DNA of 64,000 bases from a filamentous cyanobacterium CCT1 (GCA_003017855.1 PYER01000006.1:1-64000), one strand, 5' to 3'. Shown: positions 25,612 to 38,529, counted from the stretch's first letter. The notes: generated by a model from the sequence alone, not told the origin. A program made the numbers and translations.

Positions 25612-26760
25612 TTAAGCCAGCAGCGCCTGCCCGGCGGCATTGACTCCGGCACCGGGGGTGAACTGGTCGTAGCCAAGGTGGGTGAGGGTTGATTCGAGAG
25701 CGGCAACGGCGGTTAGAATATCGCGATCGCACACGAAACCCAGGTGGCCAATCCGAAAGATCTTGCCCTTCAGGTGGTCCTGGCCCCCCGCCAGAACAAT
25801 GTCAAACTGCTTCTTCATCACCGAACGAACTTGCTCGGCATCTACCCCCTGGGGCATAACGGCGGTGATCGCCGGGCTGGCGCAGTCGTCGGCCCCGAAT
25901 AGCGGCAGGTTGAGAGCCGCCATAGCGGCGCGGGTAGCTCGCTTCTGGCGATCGTGGCGGGCAAAGATGGCCTCCAGCCCTTCTTTCTGCATCATTTGCA
26001 GCGCTGCGTGGAGGGCAAAGAACAGGTTAACCGGAGGAGTGAAGGGGGTAGTATTTTTAGCGGCTCCCTTGCTGTAGGGCTTGAGGTCGAGGTAGTACTT
26101 GGGTAGGGTCGCCGTTTCGTAAGCTTCCCACGCCCTGGCGCTGACGCTGACAAAGGCCAGACCGGGCGGAATCATGTAGCCCTTTTGAGAGCCAGACGCC
26201 ACCACGTCCAATCCCCATTCATCGACAGGTACGGAGCAAGCCCCCAGGCTGGTCACCGCATCGACCATGATCAGTGCGCCGTGGGCCTTGACGTGGCGAT
26301 TGATGGTTTCCACATCGTTGAGCACCCCAGTGGAGGTTTCACTGTGGGTGATAATCACCGCTTTGATTTCTTTGGCGGTGTCGGCCTCCAGAGCCGTCTT
26401 GAAGTCGTCAGGATTCAGCGGTTTGCCCCACTCGGCGGTAATTTCCTGGGTGTCGAGGCCGTAGGCGCGGGCTACATCGCCCCAGCGTTCGCCAAACTTG
26501 CCGTTGTTGCCCACCAGCACCTTATCCCCTGCGCTGAGAAAGTTGATAATGCCTGCTTCCATGGCCCCGGTGCCGCTGGCGGCCAGTACCAGCACGTCGT
26601 TTTGCGTCTGGTGCAGCCACTTGAGGCCTTCGGTAACCTCGCCCATGAGGGCGCTAAACTCGCCGCTGCGGTGGCCCATGGGGTGCTTGGCCATGGCCAT
26701 CAGCACCTGCTCCGGTACCGGGGTCGGCCCCGGAATCATCAGCATCAATTTATTGTCCAT
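25612..26760 (-). CDS. Alanine-glyoxylate / serine-pyruvate type aminotransferase
   Basis: A 382-residue PLP enzyme of aminotransferase class V. It starts KLMLMIPGPTPVPEQVLMAM and HPMGHRSGEF, then ASGTGAMEAGI (cofactor phosphate), THSETSTGVLND, VDAVTSLGACSVPVDEWGLD (PLP-ring Asp) and SGSQKGYMIPPGL with the PLP-binding Lys. Such enzymes convert glyoxylate to glycine with alanine or serine as donor and act in photorespiration; in cyanobacteria some were annotated as soluble hydrogenase small subunit by mistake. The preferred amino donor cannot be read from sequence. It starts at ATG 26760. Confidence 0.92.
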   Translation of the reverse strand: MDNKLMLMIPGPTPVPEQVLMAMAKHPMGHRSGEFSALMGEVTEGLKWLHQTQNDVLVLAASGTGAMEAGIINFLSAGDKVLVGNNGKFGERWGDVARAYGLDTQEITAEWGKPLNPDDFKTALEADTAKEIKAVIITHSETSTGVLNDVETINRHVKAHGALIMVDAVTSLGACSVPVDEWGLDVVASGSQKGYMIPPGLAFVSVSARAWEAYETATLPKYYLDLKPYSKGAAKNTTPFTPPVNLFFALHAALQMMQKEGLEAIFARHDRQKRATRAAMAALNLPLFGADDCASPAITAVMPQGVDAEQVRSVMKKQFDIVLAGGQDHLKGKIFRIGHLGFVCDRDILTAVAALESTLTHLGYDQFTPGAGVNAAGQALLA

Positions 26761-26929
26761 GCCTGCTACTGCCCTACTCTGCGATCGAAGAACAAACCTT
26801 CAGCTTACCAAGTAAGGATGGAAGGTTTTGCATTTCTTCGCGGTGTTGTAAGAAGTGTGAGGGGATTTTAGATTTCGGATTGGGTTATGGAGTGCATCCC
26901 AGGTCATTGCTTTAAAAAGGACCATGCCT

Positions 26930-27003
26930 GTCATTCCCGCGGAGGCGGGAATCTACTTGGTAGCAGCTGCCCTCGATTAGATGCCCGTTTACACGGGTAT
27001 GAC
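26930..27003. repeat. REPIN-like inverted pair of palindromes
   Basis: Two 26-bp segments, 26930-26955 and 26978-27003, are imperfect inverted copies (about 20 of 26 positions match), and each is a hairpin by itself (ATTCCCGC...GCGGGAAT; GCCCGTTTACACGGGT). GGACC/GGTCC flank them. The first arm, GTCATTCCCGCGGAGGCGGG, resembles the REP-type CATTCCCGC repeats common in other bacterial groups. It may be a non-autonomous element moved by a RAYT-type transposase encoded elsewhere. Confidence 0.7.
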
Positions 27004-27182
27004 GGTCCAGCGAGCAATCAGGACCATGAATTCGCAAGTTCTGGGTTCACCTTCGGATGTGGCTGATGGATCTAGGGTCAGGGTAATTTTCAGGACTATT
27101 CAGCGAGTGCCAGAGATAAGCAGGCAAAGCTTTCCGGAAAGCGGTCGGCTATCTTGGTGGTGATTAAGTAGCCCAGGCATAA

Positions 27183-31613
<4,431 letters not shown>

Positions 31614-31742
31614 TTGGGCTGTGGGGCAGGGTTCACAGGTTTGCCCAGGTACCCGGTACCTCACCCGTGAGATGGTCGAGGCGTTACGGATTAGGGTTGG
31701 TGGAAGATTCTACAATTGAAGAAACAAGGACTACGAAAGGCG

Positions 31743-31967
31743 ATGATTTCAGTCCCGATCACGCTAGAACAACTGATTCAAGCCGTTCGGCAATTAGAGC
31801 CAGACGATCGGGCTCGGGTCGCTAACGCTTTGGTTGAATTAGACTTGCGCTCTGACCTGACTGCGCTGCTGACGGAACTCTATACTCAGCCGCCCGTAGA
31901 CGAGGTGACCGACGACGACATCATGGCCGAGGTCAATGCGGTACGCCAACAACCGCGCCAAGCATGA
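31743..31967 (+). CDS. Antitoxin-like partner of a PIN toxin
   Basis: A 74-residue acidic protein, MISVPITLEQLIQAVRQLEP then DDRARVANALVELDL, ending DEVTDDDIMAEVNAVRQQPR. The order (small acidic protein, 4-base overlap, PIN-domain gene) matches type II toxin-antitoxin operons. The ATG at 31743 has AAAGG before it; a TTG at 31716 would add nine residues. Its stop overlaps the ATG of the PIN gene (ATGA). The toxin is truncated, so this antitoxin may be a relic or act on other targets. Confidence 0.7.
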   Translation: MISVPITLEQLIQAVRQLEPDDRARVANALVELDLRSDLTALLTELYTQPPVDEVTDDDIMAEVNAVRQQPRQA

Positions 31968-32173
31968 CCCCGCGCACAGTTATTGACACCAACATTTGGA
32001 TTCGCATTTTGCTGAGAGGGCGTACCATGCTGCTGATATTAGCGGCATTTAGTGCAGACCAATTTCAACTCGTGATGAGCCAACCCCTCTTTGATGAATT
32101 CCATGACGTTTGGCAGCGTCCGCGATTGAGGCAACGTATCGATCCCAATCAAGCAGAGCGTTTGGAACACTAG
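31964..32173 (+). pseudogene. PIN-domain toxin, truncated by a premature stop
   Basis: The 69-residue reading frame begins TPRTVIDTNIWIRILLRGRT, with the first catalytic Asp of a PIN RNase, followed by QLVMSQPLFDEFHDVWQRPR, the pattern of PIN proteins of COG1569 type, which are normally about 135-145 residues. The frame stops at TAG 32171 after AERLEH. Reading past the TAG gives LSRLSLRGGG, resembling the next part of the family, before another stop about 20 codons on. The distal acidic residues that complete the active site are therefore missing, and I judge the toxin inactive. Confidence 0.7.
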
Positions 32174-32930
32174 CTCAGTAGGCTTTCTCTTCGCGGTGGT
32201 GGTCCACTTCAGAAGGTCGTTTCGCAACGCTAGGGAAAGGGTTTTGAGCCTGAGCAATAAATTCCTGTCTATAGGATGAATAATCCGCATTGATGGAAGA
32301 ATCATTTCAGGCCGTGGAAGGACCTTCTTTAGTCATAGATAAAGATTCCAGTCAATGCGATCGCAGCTCCGCATTGATGGAAGAATCATCTTCGCTGCCG
32401 GATGAATGATCTTTGATGCCGGATAAACGATCTTCGACGCCGGATGAACGATCTAAGCGGCTAGAAGACTTCTCTCGCTGTCTGAATAAAGCTTTCAGCC
32501 TGGCAAATGAACGATTGGCTTATGAGGATAACTATTCCGCCCGGTTGAATAAGCCTCTTAGACGCCCGATATCGCGAGTGGTGCATTGCGGCCAAAAGCA
32601 GAGACTGTGGGGCTTTGCGCGGATTTGTGGGCCGCTAATGCACCCTACGGCTGTTCATAATCTGTCGCCAAAATCCAAAGTCGCCCTACGGTTATGTGCG
32701 GCGGGCGAATGGCGTATTGTTTTTGACTAGAGTTGTTTCCGTGCAACTTCATCCCCGAACATTTGGTCGGCACTGGAAGGTGGTCTCAACACCAACCAGC
32801 GCCTAACCCGTAGACAGAAGTAGGCTGTCCACAGGCTGTGCTTATTTTGCCACCCTGCGTTAGCTCTGCGTCTTGCGGTGGCCAACTATTCGGGGATTCC
32901 TACCAACTCTTCGTGGAGGAATCCCCTCAG
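32174..32930. other. Repeat-rich stretch without a convincing gene
   Basis: This 757-bp stretch follows the broken PIN gene. It holds a 19-bp direct repeat GCATTGATGGAAGAATCAT at 32288-32306 and 32371-32389, the 21-bp tandem array (listed separately), and an imperfect inverted pair GGTGCATTGCGGCC / GGCCGCTAATGCACC (about 32580-32593 and 32630-32644) of the TGCACCCTACG type also seen near 45 kb. The frame 32293-32730 is open except for one TGA at 32407, but its second half runs through the inverted repeat, so I do not call a gene. Confidence 0.5.
32368..32514. repeat. Degenerate 21-bp tandem repeat (about seven units)
   Basis: Units such as TCTTCGCTGCCGGATGAATGA, TCTTTGATGCCGGATAAACGA and TCTTCGACGCCGGATGAACGA (32389-32451) follow one another exactly, flanked by weaker copies from 32368 to about 32514. 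In one frame each unit encodes a heptapeptide like SSxPDER; the unit at 32389-32409 has TGA where others have CGA. Confidence 0.75.
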
Positions 32931-33212
32931 ATGCTACAAATTCAATACTTCCTGCCGTCCCCGTTGCCGGAGGCGGCTCTGCCCGTGCGGCCCGACGGCA
33001 TGCCCCAGCGCAGGCGCAGACGGCTGCGGCTGTACCTGGTGGGCAGCGAGGCCGACACCCAGCACACCATCGACCACCTGCACCTGCACCACGCCATCGA
33101 TCGCATCGAGTGGAACCCCAGGGCGATCGCCCTGCCCGCCACCGGAGTGATGATTCGCCCCGACCCTGACAATGTGCTGCGCTACCTGCAGCGCGATCGT
33201 CTATTTGGGTAG
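32931..33212 (+). CDS. Unknown small basic protein
   Basis: A 93-residue product from ATG 32931, starting LQIQYFLPSPLPEAALPVRP and followed by the basic run QRRRRRLRLYLVG and IRPDPDNVLRYLQRDRLFG. GGAGGA lies 11-16 bp upstream of the ATG. The frame is open further 5' to 32838, but that part looks non-coding. The HIP1 octamer at 33123 falls in frame. It is probably a small soluble protein, perhaps nucleic-acid-binding judging only by charge. No family is recognised. Confidence 0.55.
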   Translation: MLQIQYFLPSPLPEAALPVRPDGMPQRRRRRLRLYLVGSEADTQHTIDHLHLHHAIDRIEWNPRAIALPATGVMIRPDPDNVLRYLQRDRLFG

Positions 33213-33237
33213 TTTCACCCGTGGGTCTCGTGCCTCT

Positions 33238-33279
33238 ACCCACGCTACGCGGCTCGGTTTAGCTGACCGTAGCGTGGGT
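33238..33279. repeat. Inverted repeat, 12-bp perfect arms
   Basis: ACCCACGCTACG (33238-33249) pairs with CGTAGCGTGGGT (33268-33279), 18-nt loop. It lies 26 bp after the preceding gene and may act as a terminator. Nearby GTGGGTC and GACCCGC copies allow further pairing, so it looks like a REP-type repeat of the kind often found between cyanobacterial genes. Confidence 0.7.
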
Positions 33280-33447
33280 CAACCGCAGGGCGACCCGCGG
33301 GGGTAACGGTCCATGCCGTCTTGCCCGTGGGTTTTGTGGTTTCGCATTACACCATCGCCTCAGGATGCAGGGGTATGCTGTAGGCAGGGGGGTAGAGTCG
33401 CCACCGACGGTATCGTCCCTGGCCCAATGTGACGTCAATGCCATCCG

Positions 33448-34056
33448 ATGAATTTTTCTGCCCTGAACCGTCCCCTGTTTTTGGCCGCCAATTATCCCCC
33501 TCACAGGGCTTGGACGTTCTGTTCACTCTGGGTTGGCCTAACGGTTTTAGGCTGTGGATTAGCCATGATTAGCATCCCCGCTGAGCCAACCCGAATCACT
33601 CCCTATGTTCTGGGAGCTGCAGTCGGTCTCTTGCAGGGTTCAATGCTGCGTTTGGGGGCTTCGGGGACGGTGCGATGGACTCTGGCCACGATGTTAGGGG
33701 TAGTGCTGAGCAGCATGGTGCGGCCCTATGTTGCCTTTCACAGCAGCTTAATCATGAGTGGAGCCGTAGGAGGCATCATAATCGGCGGTATTCAGGGGCT
33801 GGTGTTTTATACCCAGATTCCTGGTATGGCCTGGTGGGTTTTAATTCAAATCATTAGCGGTGCGGTGAGTTGGGGGCTAGGCTGGTTCATTTTGGGTTCT
33901 GTTGCCCGAGCTATCGGCCATACAACCACCGGGTTGATTTTGACGAGCTCGGTTGCGATCGCCATGATGTGGGGTATCTCTGCCACCATGACAGGTATGG
34001 TGATGTATCGGTTGCTGGCTCTACGCCACAATCGCCGCCACAATCGCCGTACGTAA
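33448..34056 (+). CDS. Unknown integral membrane protein
   Basis: A 202-residue protein with about five hydrophobic helices. Two glycine-rich helices look like an internal repeat: LGAAVGLLQGSMLRLGASG and GAVGGIIIGGIQGLVFYTQ, which resembles glycine-zipper packing. The C-terminus ends in a short basic tail with two NRRHNRR-like units (RHNRRHNRRT). It starts at ATG 33448. The family is not recognised and the neighbours give no clue. Confidence 0.6.
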   Translation: MNFSALNRPLFLAANYPPHRAWTFCSLWVGLTVLGCGLAMISIPAEPTRITPYVLGAAVGLLQGSMLRLGASGTVRWTLATMLGVVLSSMVRPYVAFHSSLIMSGAVGGIIIGGIQGLVFYTQIPGMAWWVLIQIISGAVSWGLGWFILGSVARAIGHTTTGLILTSSVAIAMMWGISATMTGMVMYRLLALRHNRRHNRRT

Positions 34057-34138
34057 CGGGCGGCCCAGTGCCGAGCCACTGAATTCAATCAACCGATCGC
34101 CTTCAACGAGAGCCTGTCAAAATTAAATTGCTCAAGCA

Positions 34139-34831
34139 CTAGCCCTCCAGTGAAACTACAAACGCCTCATGCTCTGGCGACTGAAGCCCTAGCTGCAATA
34201 CCGCCAGCACCTGAGCCATATCTCCCTGAAGAATGGCGCTCACCGCCAACCACAGTCCCGGAAACTGGCGGCTGCGAATTATCCCGTCATCCCCCATTGG
34301 CAACGATTGATAATCACCATCGTTGAGCACATACCAGTCAACTTTGTTTTCAAACACCTGCCAGACCAGGTATTCTGCCACCCCGTTGCGCCGATAGGCC
34401 TGCTTTTTATCGCCCAGATCAATGGCCGCACTGCTGGGGGCAATCTCAATTACCAGCTCCGGCGAGCCTTCTAAATAGCCATCTTCGCTGAGCCGAGCCC
34501 GTCCGCCCGCCAGTTCATCTATCAACAGCACAATGTCGGGCTGAGGCTCATTATCTAAATCGAGGCGCACCGTGGGTTCAATGCCTGAACGAGTGCCGGG
34601 GGTGAAGGCTACATAGGTGCCCAGCCAGGTGTCTAACCGGCTGTGAGGCTCGGCGTGCTGTTGAAACCGCAGGGGCGAGGCCACGTAGACGACTCCTTCG
34701 ATTAATTCGGCTTTGGTCACAGCGGCAGCAGCATAGCGGCGCTCAAACTCGGGGCGAGTGAGGCGATCGCCGCTTTCCAACGGGGGAGCCTGGAAACGTG
34801 AGGACTGGCGGGTAAGCTGGGGAGCCGTCAT
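34139..34831 (-). CDS. Uma2-family (DUF820) restriction endonuclease-like protein
   Basis: A 230-residue protein with the Uma2 pattern: AELIEGVVYVASPLRFQQHA, then TVRLDLDNEPQPDIVLLI, SPELVIEIAPSSAAIDLGDK and YRRNGVAEYLVWQVF. The Asp of PDIVLL and the ExA/K of VIEIAPSS...DLGDKK form the PD-(D/E)xK nuclease site. Uma2 genes are expanded in cyanobacteria; targets and roles are not established, and many may be defence- or transposon-related. It starts at ATG 34831. Confidence 0.9.
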   Translation of the reverse strand: MTAPQLTRQSSRFQAPPLESGDRLTRPEFERRYAAAAVTKAELIEGVVYVASPLRFQQHAEPHSRLDTWLGTYVAFTPGTRSGIEPTVRLDLDNEPQPDIVLLIDELAGGRARLSEDGYLEGSPELVIEIAPSSAAIDLGDKKQAYRRNGVAEYLVWQVFENKVDWYVLNDGDYQSLPMGDDGIIRSRQFPGLWLAVSAILQGDMAQVLAVLQLGLQSPEHEAFVVSLEG

Positions 34832-35032
34832 AGCAATAAACCAGAGGCAGTAGTTCTATCGTAGGGGTATAACCGATAGCCTTTGCTACACCCTTTACAA
34901 TTAAATCTGTTGTCAAGGGAGAAAGATTCGTGGCTGTCGGCATCTGGCTGTGTGAGACCAACCTCACGGTACGGATTGCCTGAACCCAGCCCAAAGCTTG
35001 TATCTTCTGTGCTTCCCCAGCGAGGTTTTGCG

Positions 35033-35530
35033 ATGGCCTTACCTCTGACCCTCCACCAGCTCTCTGCTCAACCTATTACCCCAAAGTCCTTTGCCCCCTT
35101 TGGCCAGGTTATCTTCCCCAGCCTTGACGGGGCTCCCTTTGGCCCCGCCGATGCCCAGCTCAAGCTGGATGCTGGCATTCCCCGCTTCTACATCATGACC
35201 CTGTCGAATAGAGGTATGCGGTTTCGCACCGTTACCCGGCACCAGCGCTGCACCCAGTGCCTGGGAGCGCTGGAGGGCAAAGACTGGCTGATGGGGGTAG
35301 CGCCGCCGGGGGCAGCAGAGCAGCCCAACCCGCAAGATATCCGCGCCTTTCACATCCCCGGTAACTGCTTTATCAAGCTGGCGGTGGGCACCTGGCATGC
35401 GGGGCCGTACTTTCGCCACCCCGTCATCAGCTTCTACAATCTGGAGCTAAGCGATACGAACATTACTGACCACTACACCTGCAACTTGGCGCAGGAGTTT
35501 GGGGTGGAGTTTGAGATTGTGGATGGGTAG
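35033..35530 (+). CDS. Ureidoglycolate lyase/hydrolase family protein (AllA-like)
   Basis: A 165-residue cupin-type protein beginning MALPLTLHQLSAQPITPKSF then APFGQVIFPS, with FRTVTRHQRCTQCLGALEG and FIKLAVGTWHAGPYFRHPVISF, features of the AllA/COG3194 family, which splits ureidoglycolate in allantoin breakdown. No other purine-catabolism genes are nearby, so the substrate is not certain. ATG 35033 with GAGG upstream is preferred over the open extension to 34883. The stop lies inside an 8-bp tandem repeat. Confidence 0.8.
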   Translation: MALPLTLHQLSAQPITPKSFAPFGQVIFPSLDGAPFGPADAQLKLDAGIPRFYIMTLSNRGMRFRTVTRHQRCTQCLGALEGKDWLMGVAPPGAAEQPNPQDIRAFHIPGNCFIKLAVGTWHAGPYFRHPVISFYNLELSDTNITDHYTCNLAQEFGVEFEIVDG

Positions 35531-35560
35531 ATGGGTGGATGGGTGGATGGGTGGATGGAT
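35521..35560. repeat. Five tandem copies of an 8-bp repeat at the end of the AllA-like gene
   Basis: GGATGGGT, AGATGGGT, GGATGGGT, GGATGGGT and GGATGGAT follow each other from 35521 to 35560. The first two units include the last codons and TAG stop (35528-35530) of the gene. Changes in copy number would alter its C-terminus or length. Confidence 0.85.
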
Positions 35561-35586
35561 ATAGATCACACTCATCCACTCTCCCA

Positions 35587-35973
35587 CTACCTGGCGATCG
35601 CAGCTTCCACCTCCTCCACCGCCAACGGCGGCAGCACGTAGGCTATGGCCTGCTTGATGGCAGGCGATCGCAGCCCGTAGGGCACTTTGCCCATGCTAGC
35701 GGCAGCATACTGGCGGCAAAATTCTGCCAGGTCGGGGGCGGCCTGATGGGGCGATAGGTCGTTGAAGATGAAGGTGAGCTTGCCGGGGGCAGAGAGGGCA
35801 GCGTTGCAGGCGCGATCGCAGGCGGCCATACAGCGTACCGGCTGCAGGTTAACCGTACCGTCTTCGAACTGGGGCATGAGCTGATCGATCAGGTGCTGGC
35901 CCCCGGTGGTGTCACTGGTCTCAGCAGTGGGGAACTTGCACAGGGCGCAGACAAACAGTGTGGGTTGAGTCAT
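35587..35973 (-). CDS. DUF1636 predicted metal-binding protein
   Basis: A 128-residue protein with LFVCALCKFP near the N-terminus and VRCMAACDRACNAALSAPGK in the middle, the cysteine pattern of DUF1636 (COG5469), a thioredoxin-like-fold family thought to bind metal. The rest (FIFNDLSPHQAAPDLAEFCR, PAIKQAIAYVLPPLA) also fits. The family often occurs with cobalamin or metal-homeostasis genes, but none is adjacent here. It starts at ATG 35973 and converges with the AllA-like gene. Confidence 0.82.
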   Translation of the reverse strand: MTQPTLFVCALCKFPTAETSDTTGGQHLIDQLMPQFEDGTVNLQPVRCMAACDRACNAALSAPGKLTFIFNDLSPHQAAPDLAEFCRQYAAASMGKVPYGLRSPAIKQAIAYVLPPLAVEEVEAAIAR

Positions 35974-36627
35974 AAAAATTGGCGAAAGACATGAATGTAC
36001 ACAGGACTGGGCGGCGCCAGCCTTCGTCGCGGCCTAGCGCTGGCGCTAGTGGACTGATTTGGGCTGCGGGGCCAGGCTAATCTTGGAATCGCAATTCTTC
36101 AGGGACGAACACTTGTCCCCAGGCGCAACCAGGCTACAGCCCTGGCTCAGGAGCCTCTACCGGGCGGTGCCGATGAACAACCAGCATTCGTGAATAGACA
36201 GCGGCGGCCAGAGCAGCCCTGCCGCAGGTGGTTGTGGCTACGCACAGCTAACCTATAGGAGGCTGAGTCAGCACCATGATCAAAGAAAGCCCTGAGCTAC
36301 AACACCCCAGGACAGGCAAGACTTTATAAGCAGTCATCTGTACCTCGCAGATGGAAAGAAAAATGAGCATCCATCGGCGGGCATTCTGACTGACACAATT
36401 TTGAACTTCGGTTTTGGATTTTGGTTTCACGCTCCGCCAAAATCTAAAATCCGAAATCTAAAATCGGCTCACAGCTGCGGGACAGTGGCAGATTTTCACT
36501 GCGCTTTCCCCGTTTCCTTTAGCGGCTGATCTCCGCTAAAACCGACAGAGTTGCATACTAGCACCTGAGCGGCAGGTCTACGTGCAGCCGGTCTAGATTC
36601 TTGACCTGCGGCAACAAATACCCAGCC
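35974..36627. other. Non-coding stretch with several hairpins
   Basis: A 654-bp stretch with no credible ORF. Inverted repeats include CTAGCGC-TG-GCGCTAG (36034-36049), GGGAC...GTCCC near 36103-36120, and TTTAGCGG...CCGCTAAA (36518-36540), which lies 88 bp past the 36628 gene stop and may be its terminator. I checked for a cobalamin riboswitch before DUF1636 and did not see the B12 box in the right orientation. Confidence 0.4.
36407..36455. repeat. AT-rich inverted repeat of the GATTTTGGATTTTGG type
   Basis: TTCGGTTTTGGATTTTGG (36407-36424) and CCAAAATCTAAAATCCGAA (36437-36455) are near-complementary, 12-nt loop. Similar TTTTGGATT/TTTTAGATT words occur near 26866-26886, 44941-44960 and 45062-45080, so this is a small dispersed repeat. 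Confidence 0.6.
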
Positions 36628-36945
36628 CTAGTGGCCCTGGGGGGCCTGGCGGCGACGGTAGGCGGCCATATAGACCACGTTGTCACCGGCACGATGATCG
36701 CCATGGGCGGCCACCAGCCCAGCTGCTTTGACTTGCTTAGCCAGGGCTACGGTTAGGGTTGAACCTGGCTCGGGAGGAACCCAGAGCTGCTTGAAGCTAA
36801 CGTTAAGCTCTGCCTCTGGGGCCCAGTCTTGCTGGCGCACCCAGCAGCGATCGCGATCGCATCGAATAACCACAAAGTCTGGCACATGGTCATCCTGCCC
36901 CTTGAGGCGCACCCGTGACCCTGGCCGAATTGTTAAGGAAGCCAT
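36628..36945 (-). CDS. Unknown small protein
   Basis: A 105-residue basic product starting at ATG 36945 (AGGTGCAGCGCT upstream). It begins ASLTIRPGSRVRLKGQDDHV then PDFVVIRCDRDRCWVRQQDW, an arrangement of short strands like a small SH3-like barrel, and ends in a basic tail (AAYRRRQAPQGH). The fold idea is mine from the spacing of Gly/Val/Arg residues. Codon use matches the chromosome and a HIP1 octamer lies within it. Confidence 0.6.
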   Translation of the reverse strand: MASLTIRPGSRVRLKGQDDHVPDFVVIRCDRDRCWVRQQDWAPEAELNVSFKQLWVPPEPGSTLTVALAKQVKAAGLVAAHGDHRAGDNVVYMAAYRRRQAPQGH

Positions 36946-37197
36946 AGCGCTGCACCTGGAGTAGGCTAGCCGTTATAGATCCAACAATAGTTCATTTGAA
37001 CTGATTTTTGAACAGGAGATACACAAAAAATTAATTATTGACTTCATTCTAAAAGATCGTGCCGAGATTTGCGGTTAACAGTTGGCAGCGCGGAGTTAAC
37101 GCCAGGTTTAGAATTCCCCAGGGCTGGCTGCTCAAGGGCTAGTGTTTGTGCCGGGCTGTTTATGACAGACTAAAGACGTCGTCGGCTTTGGTTGTCT

Positions 37198-38529
37198 ATG
37201 CCCCTTCAGACTGCCCCGCTACCGCTAGCCAGCATGCTTCAGCAGCGCCGCGATCGCCTCGCCGAGCTGCACCCCCGGCCTGTGCTGCTGTGGTCGGGGC
37301 AGGCGGTGGCGCGTAATTTTCCGGCCAACGTTTACCCCTTTCGGGCCAACAGCCACTTTTTGTACTTTGCGGGCTTACCCCTGGCCAATGCCGCCATTCA
37401 TCTAGAGGGGGGGCGACTGACCCTATTTATGGATGACACCTCCCCAGAAGCGGCCCTGTGGCATGGCCCAACCCCCAGCCGAGACACGATTGCCGCCCAG
37501 ATTGGGGCGGCGGCGGCCTATCCCTATGGCGACGTAGAACGCTACCGGGCTGAGGCTGCAATGCTGCCTGCCCAAGCTAAGTCTGACCTGGACCACAGTC
37601 AGGCCCTAATCGAAGCCCTGGTCACTCTGCGGCTATACCACGACGACGAGGCCCTGGCGCAAATCAAGCGCGCCGCTGCCGTGTCAGTTGCCGCTCATCG
37701 GGCCGGAATGGCGGCTACGCCTAAAGCCACCACCGAAGCGGCGGTGCGAGCCGCCATGGAGCAGGTGATTATTGCGACAGGAATGACCTGCGCCTACAAC
37801 AGCATTGTCACCGTCCACGGCGAAGTGCTGCACAACGAGCAGTACCACCACACCCTGGCTGCTGGTGATCTACTGCTGGCCGATGTCGGGGCCGAGGCCC
37901 CCAGCGGCTGGGCCTCAGACATTACCCGCACCTGGCCAGTGGCAGGCCAATTTACCGCTCCCCAGCGGGATATCTATGACGTGGTGCTGGCGGCCCACGA
38001 TGCCTGCATCGCGGCGGCCCAACCTGGCGTCGAGTACCGCGACCTGCATCTGCTGGCCTGCCGTACCCTGGCCGCTGGGCTGGTTGACCTGAGTCTGCTC
38101 AAGGGCCACCCCGACAGCCTGGTCGAACAGGATGTCCACGCCCTGTTCTTTCCCCACGGGGTGGGGCACCTGCTGGGTCTCGATGTTCACGATATGGAAG
38201 ACCTGGGCGACGTGGCGGGGTATGCGCCGGGGCGCAGCCGCAGCGATCGCTTTGGGCTGAAGTTTTTGCGGCTCGATCGCCCCCTGGCGGCCAATATGGT
38301 CGTCACGATTGAGCCAGGGTTTTACCAGGTGCCCGGCATTCTAGATCCGGCCCAGCAGTCGGGCCGGTACAACGACACCGTCAACTGGGAGCGGTTGGGC
38401 GATTTTCAGCAGGTGCGCGGCATTCGCATCGAAGACGACGTGCAGATTACTCCAGATGGCTGCACGGTACTGACCGAGGCGCTCCCCACCCAGGCCAGCG
38501 CGATCGAAGACCTAGTTGCCCCCGCTTAA
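37198..38529 (+). CDS. Xaa-Pro aminopeptidase (M24 family, PepP-like)
   Basis: About 443 residues, a metallopeptidase removing N-terminal residues before proline. The N-terminal creatinase-like domain carries NFPANVYPFRANSHFLYFAGLP, as in PepP; the pita-bread C-terminal domain has the five metal ligands in ADVGAE, SDITRTW, FFPHGVGHLLGLDVHDMED (His), TIEPGFY (Glu) and GIRIEDDVQIT (Glu). The start is ATG 37198; a TTG two codons earlier is possible. It stands alone on the plus strand. Confidence 0.93.
   Translation: MPLQTAPLPLASMLQQRRDRLAELHPRPVLLWSGQAVARNFPANVYPFRANSHFLYFAGLPLANAAIHLEGGRLTLFMDDTSPEAALWHGPTPSRDTIAAQIGAAAAYPYGDVERYRAEAAMLPAQAKSDLDHSQALIEALVTLRLYHDDEALAQIKRAAAVSVAAHRAGMAATPKATTEAAVRAAMEQVIIATGMTCAYNSIVTVHGEVLHNEQYHHTLAAGDLLLADVGAEAPSGWASDITRTWPVAGQFTAPQRDIYDVVLAAHDACIAAAQPGVEYRDLHLLACRTLAAGLVDLSLLKGHPDSLVEQDVHALFFPHGVGHLLGLDVHDMEDLGDVAGYAPGRSRSDRFGLKFLRLDRPLAANMVVTIEPGFYQVPGILDPAQQSGRYNDTVNWERLGDFQQVRGIRIEDDVQITPDGCTVLTEALPTQASAIEDLVAPA

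Noticed and set aside
32413-32730. 105-residue plus-strand ORF
   Set aside because: It is composed of the degenerate tandem repeat and then an inverted repeat of the TGCACC type; the frame upstream is broken by TGA. Reported as repeat instead.
35974-36250. Cobalamin riboswitch upstream of DUF1636
   Set aside because: A CTCAGGAGCC...GGGCGG segment vaguely recalls a B12 box, but it is on the strand opposite to the gene and lacks the other conserved blocks.
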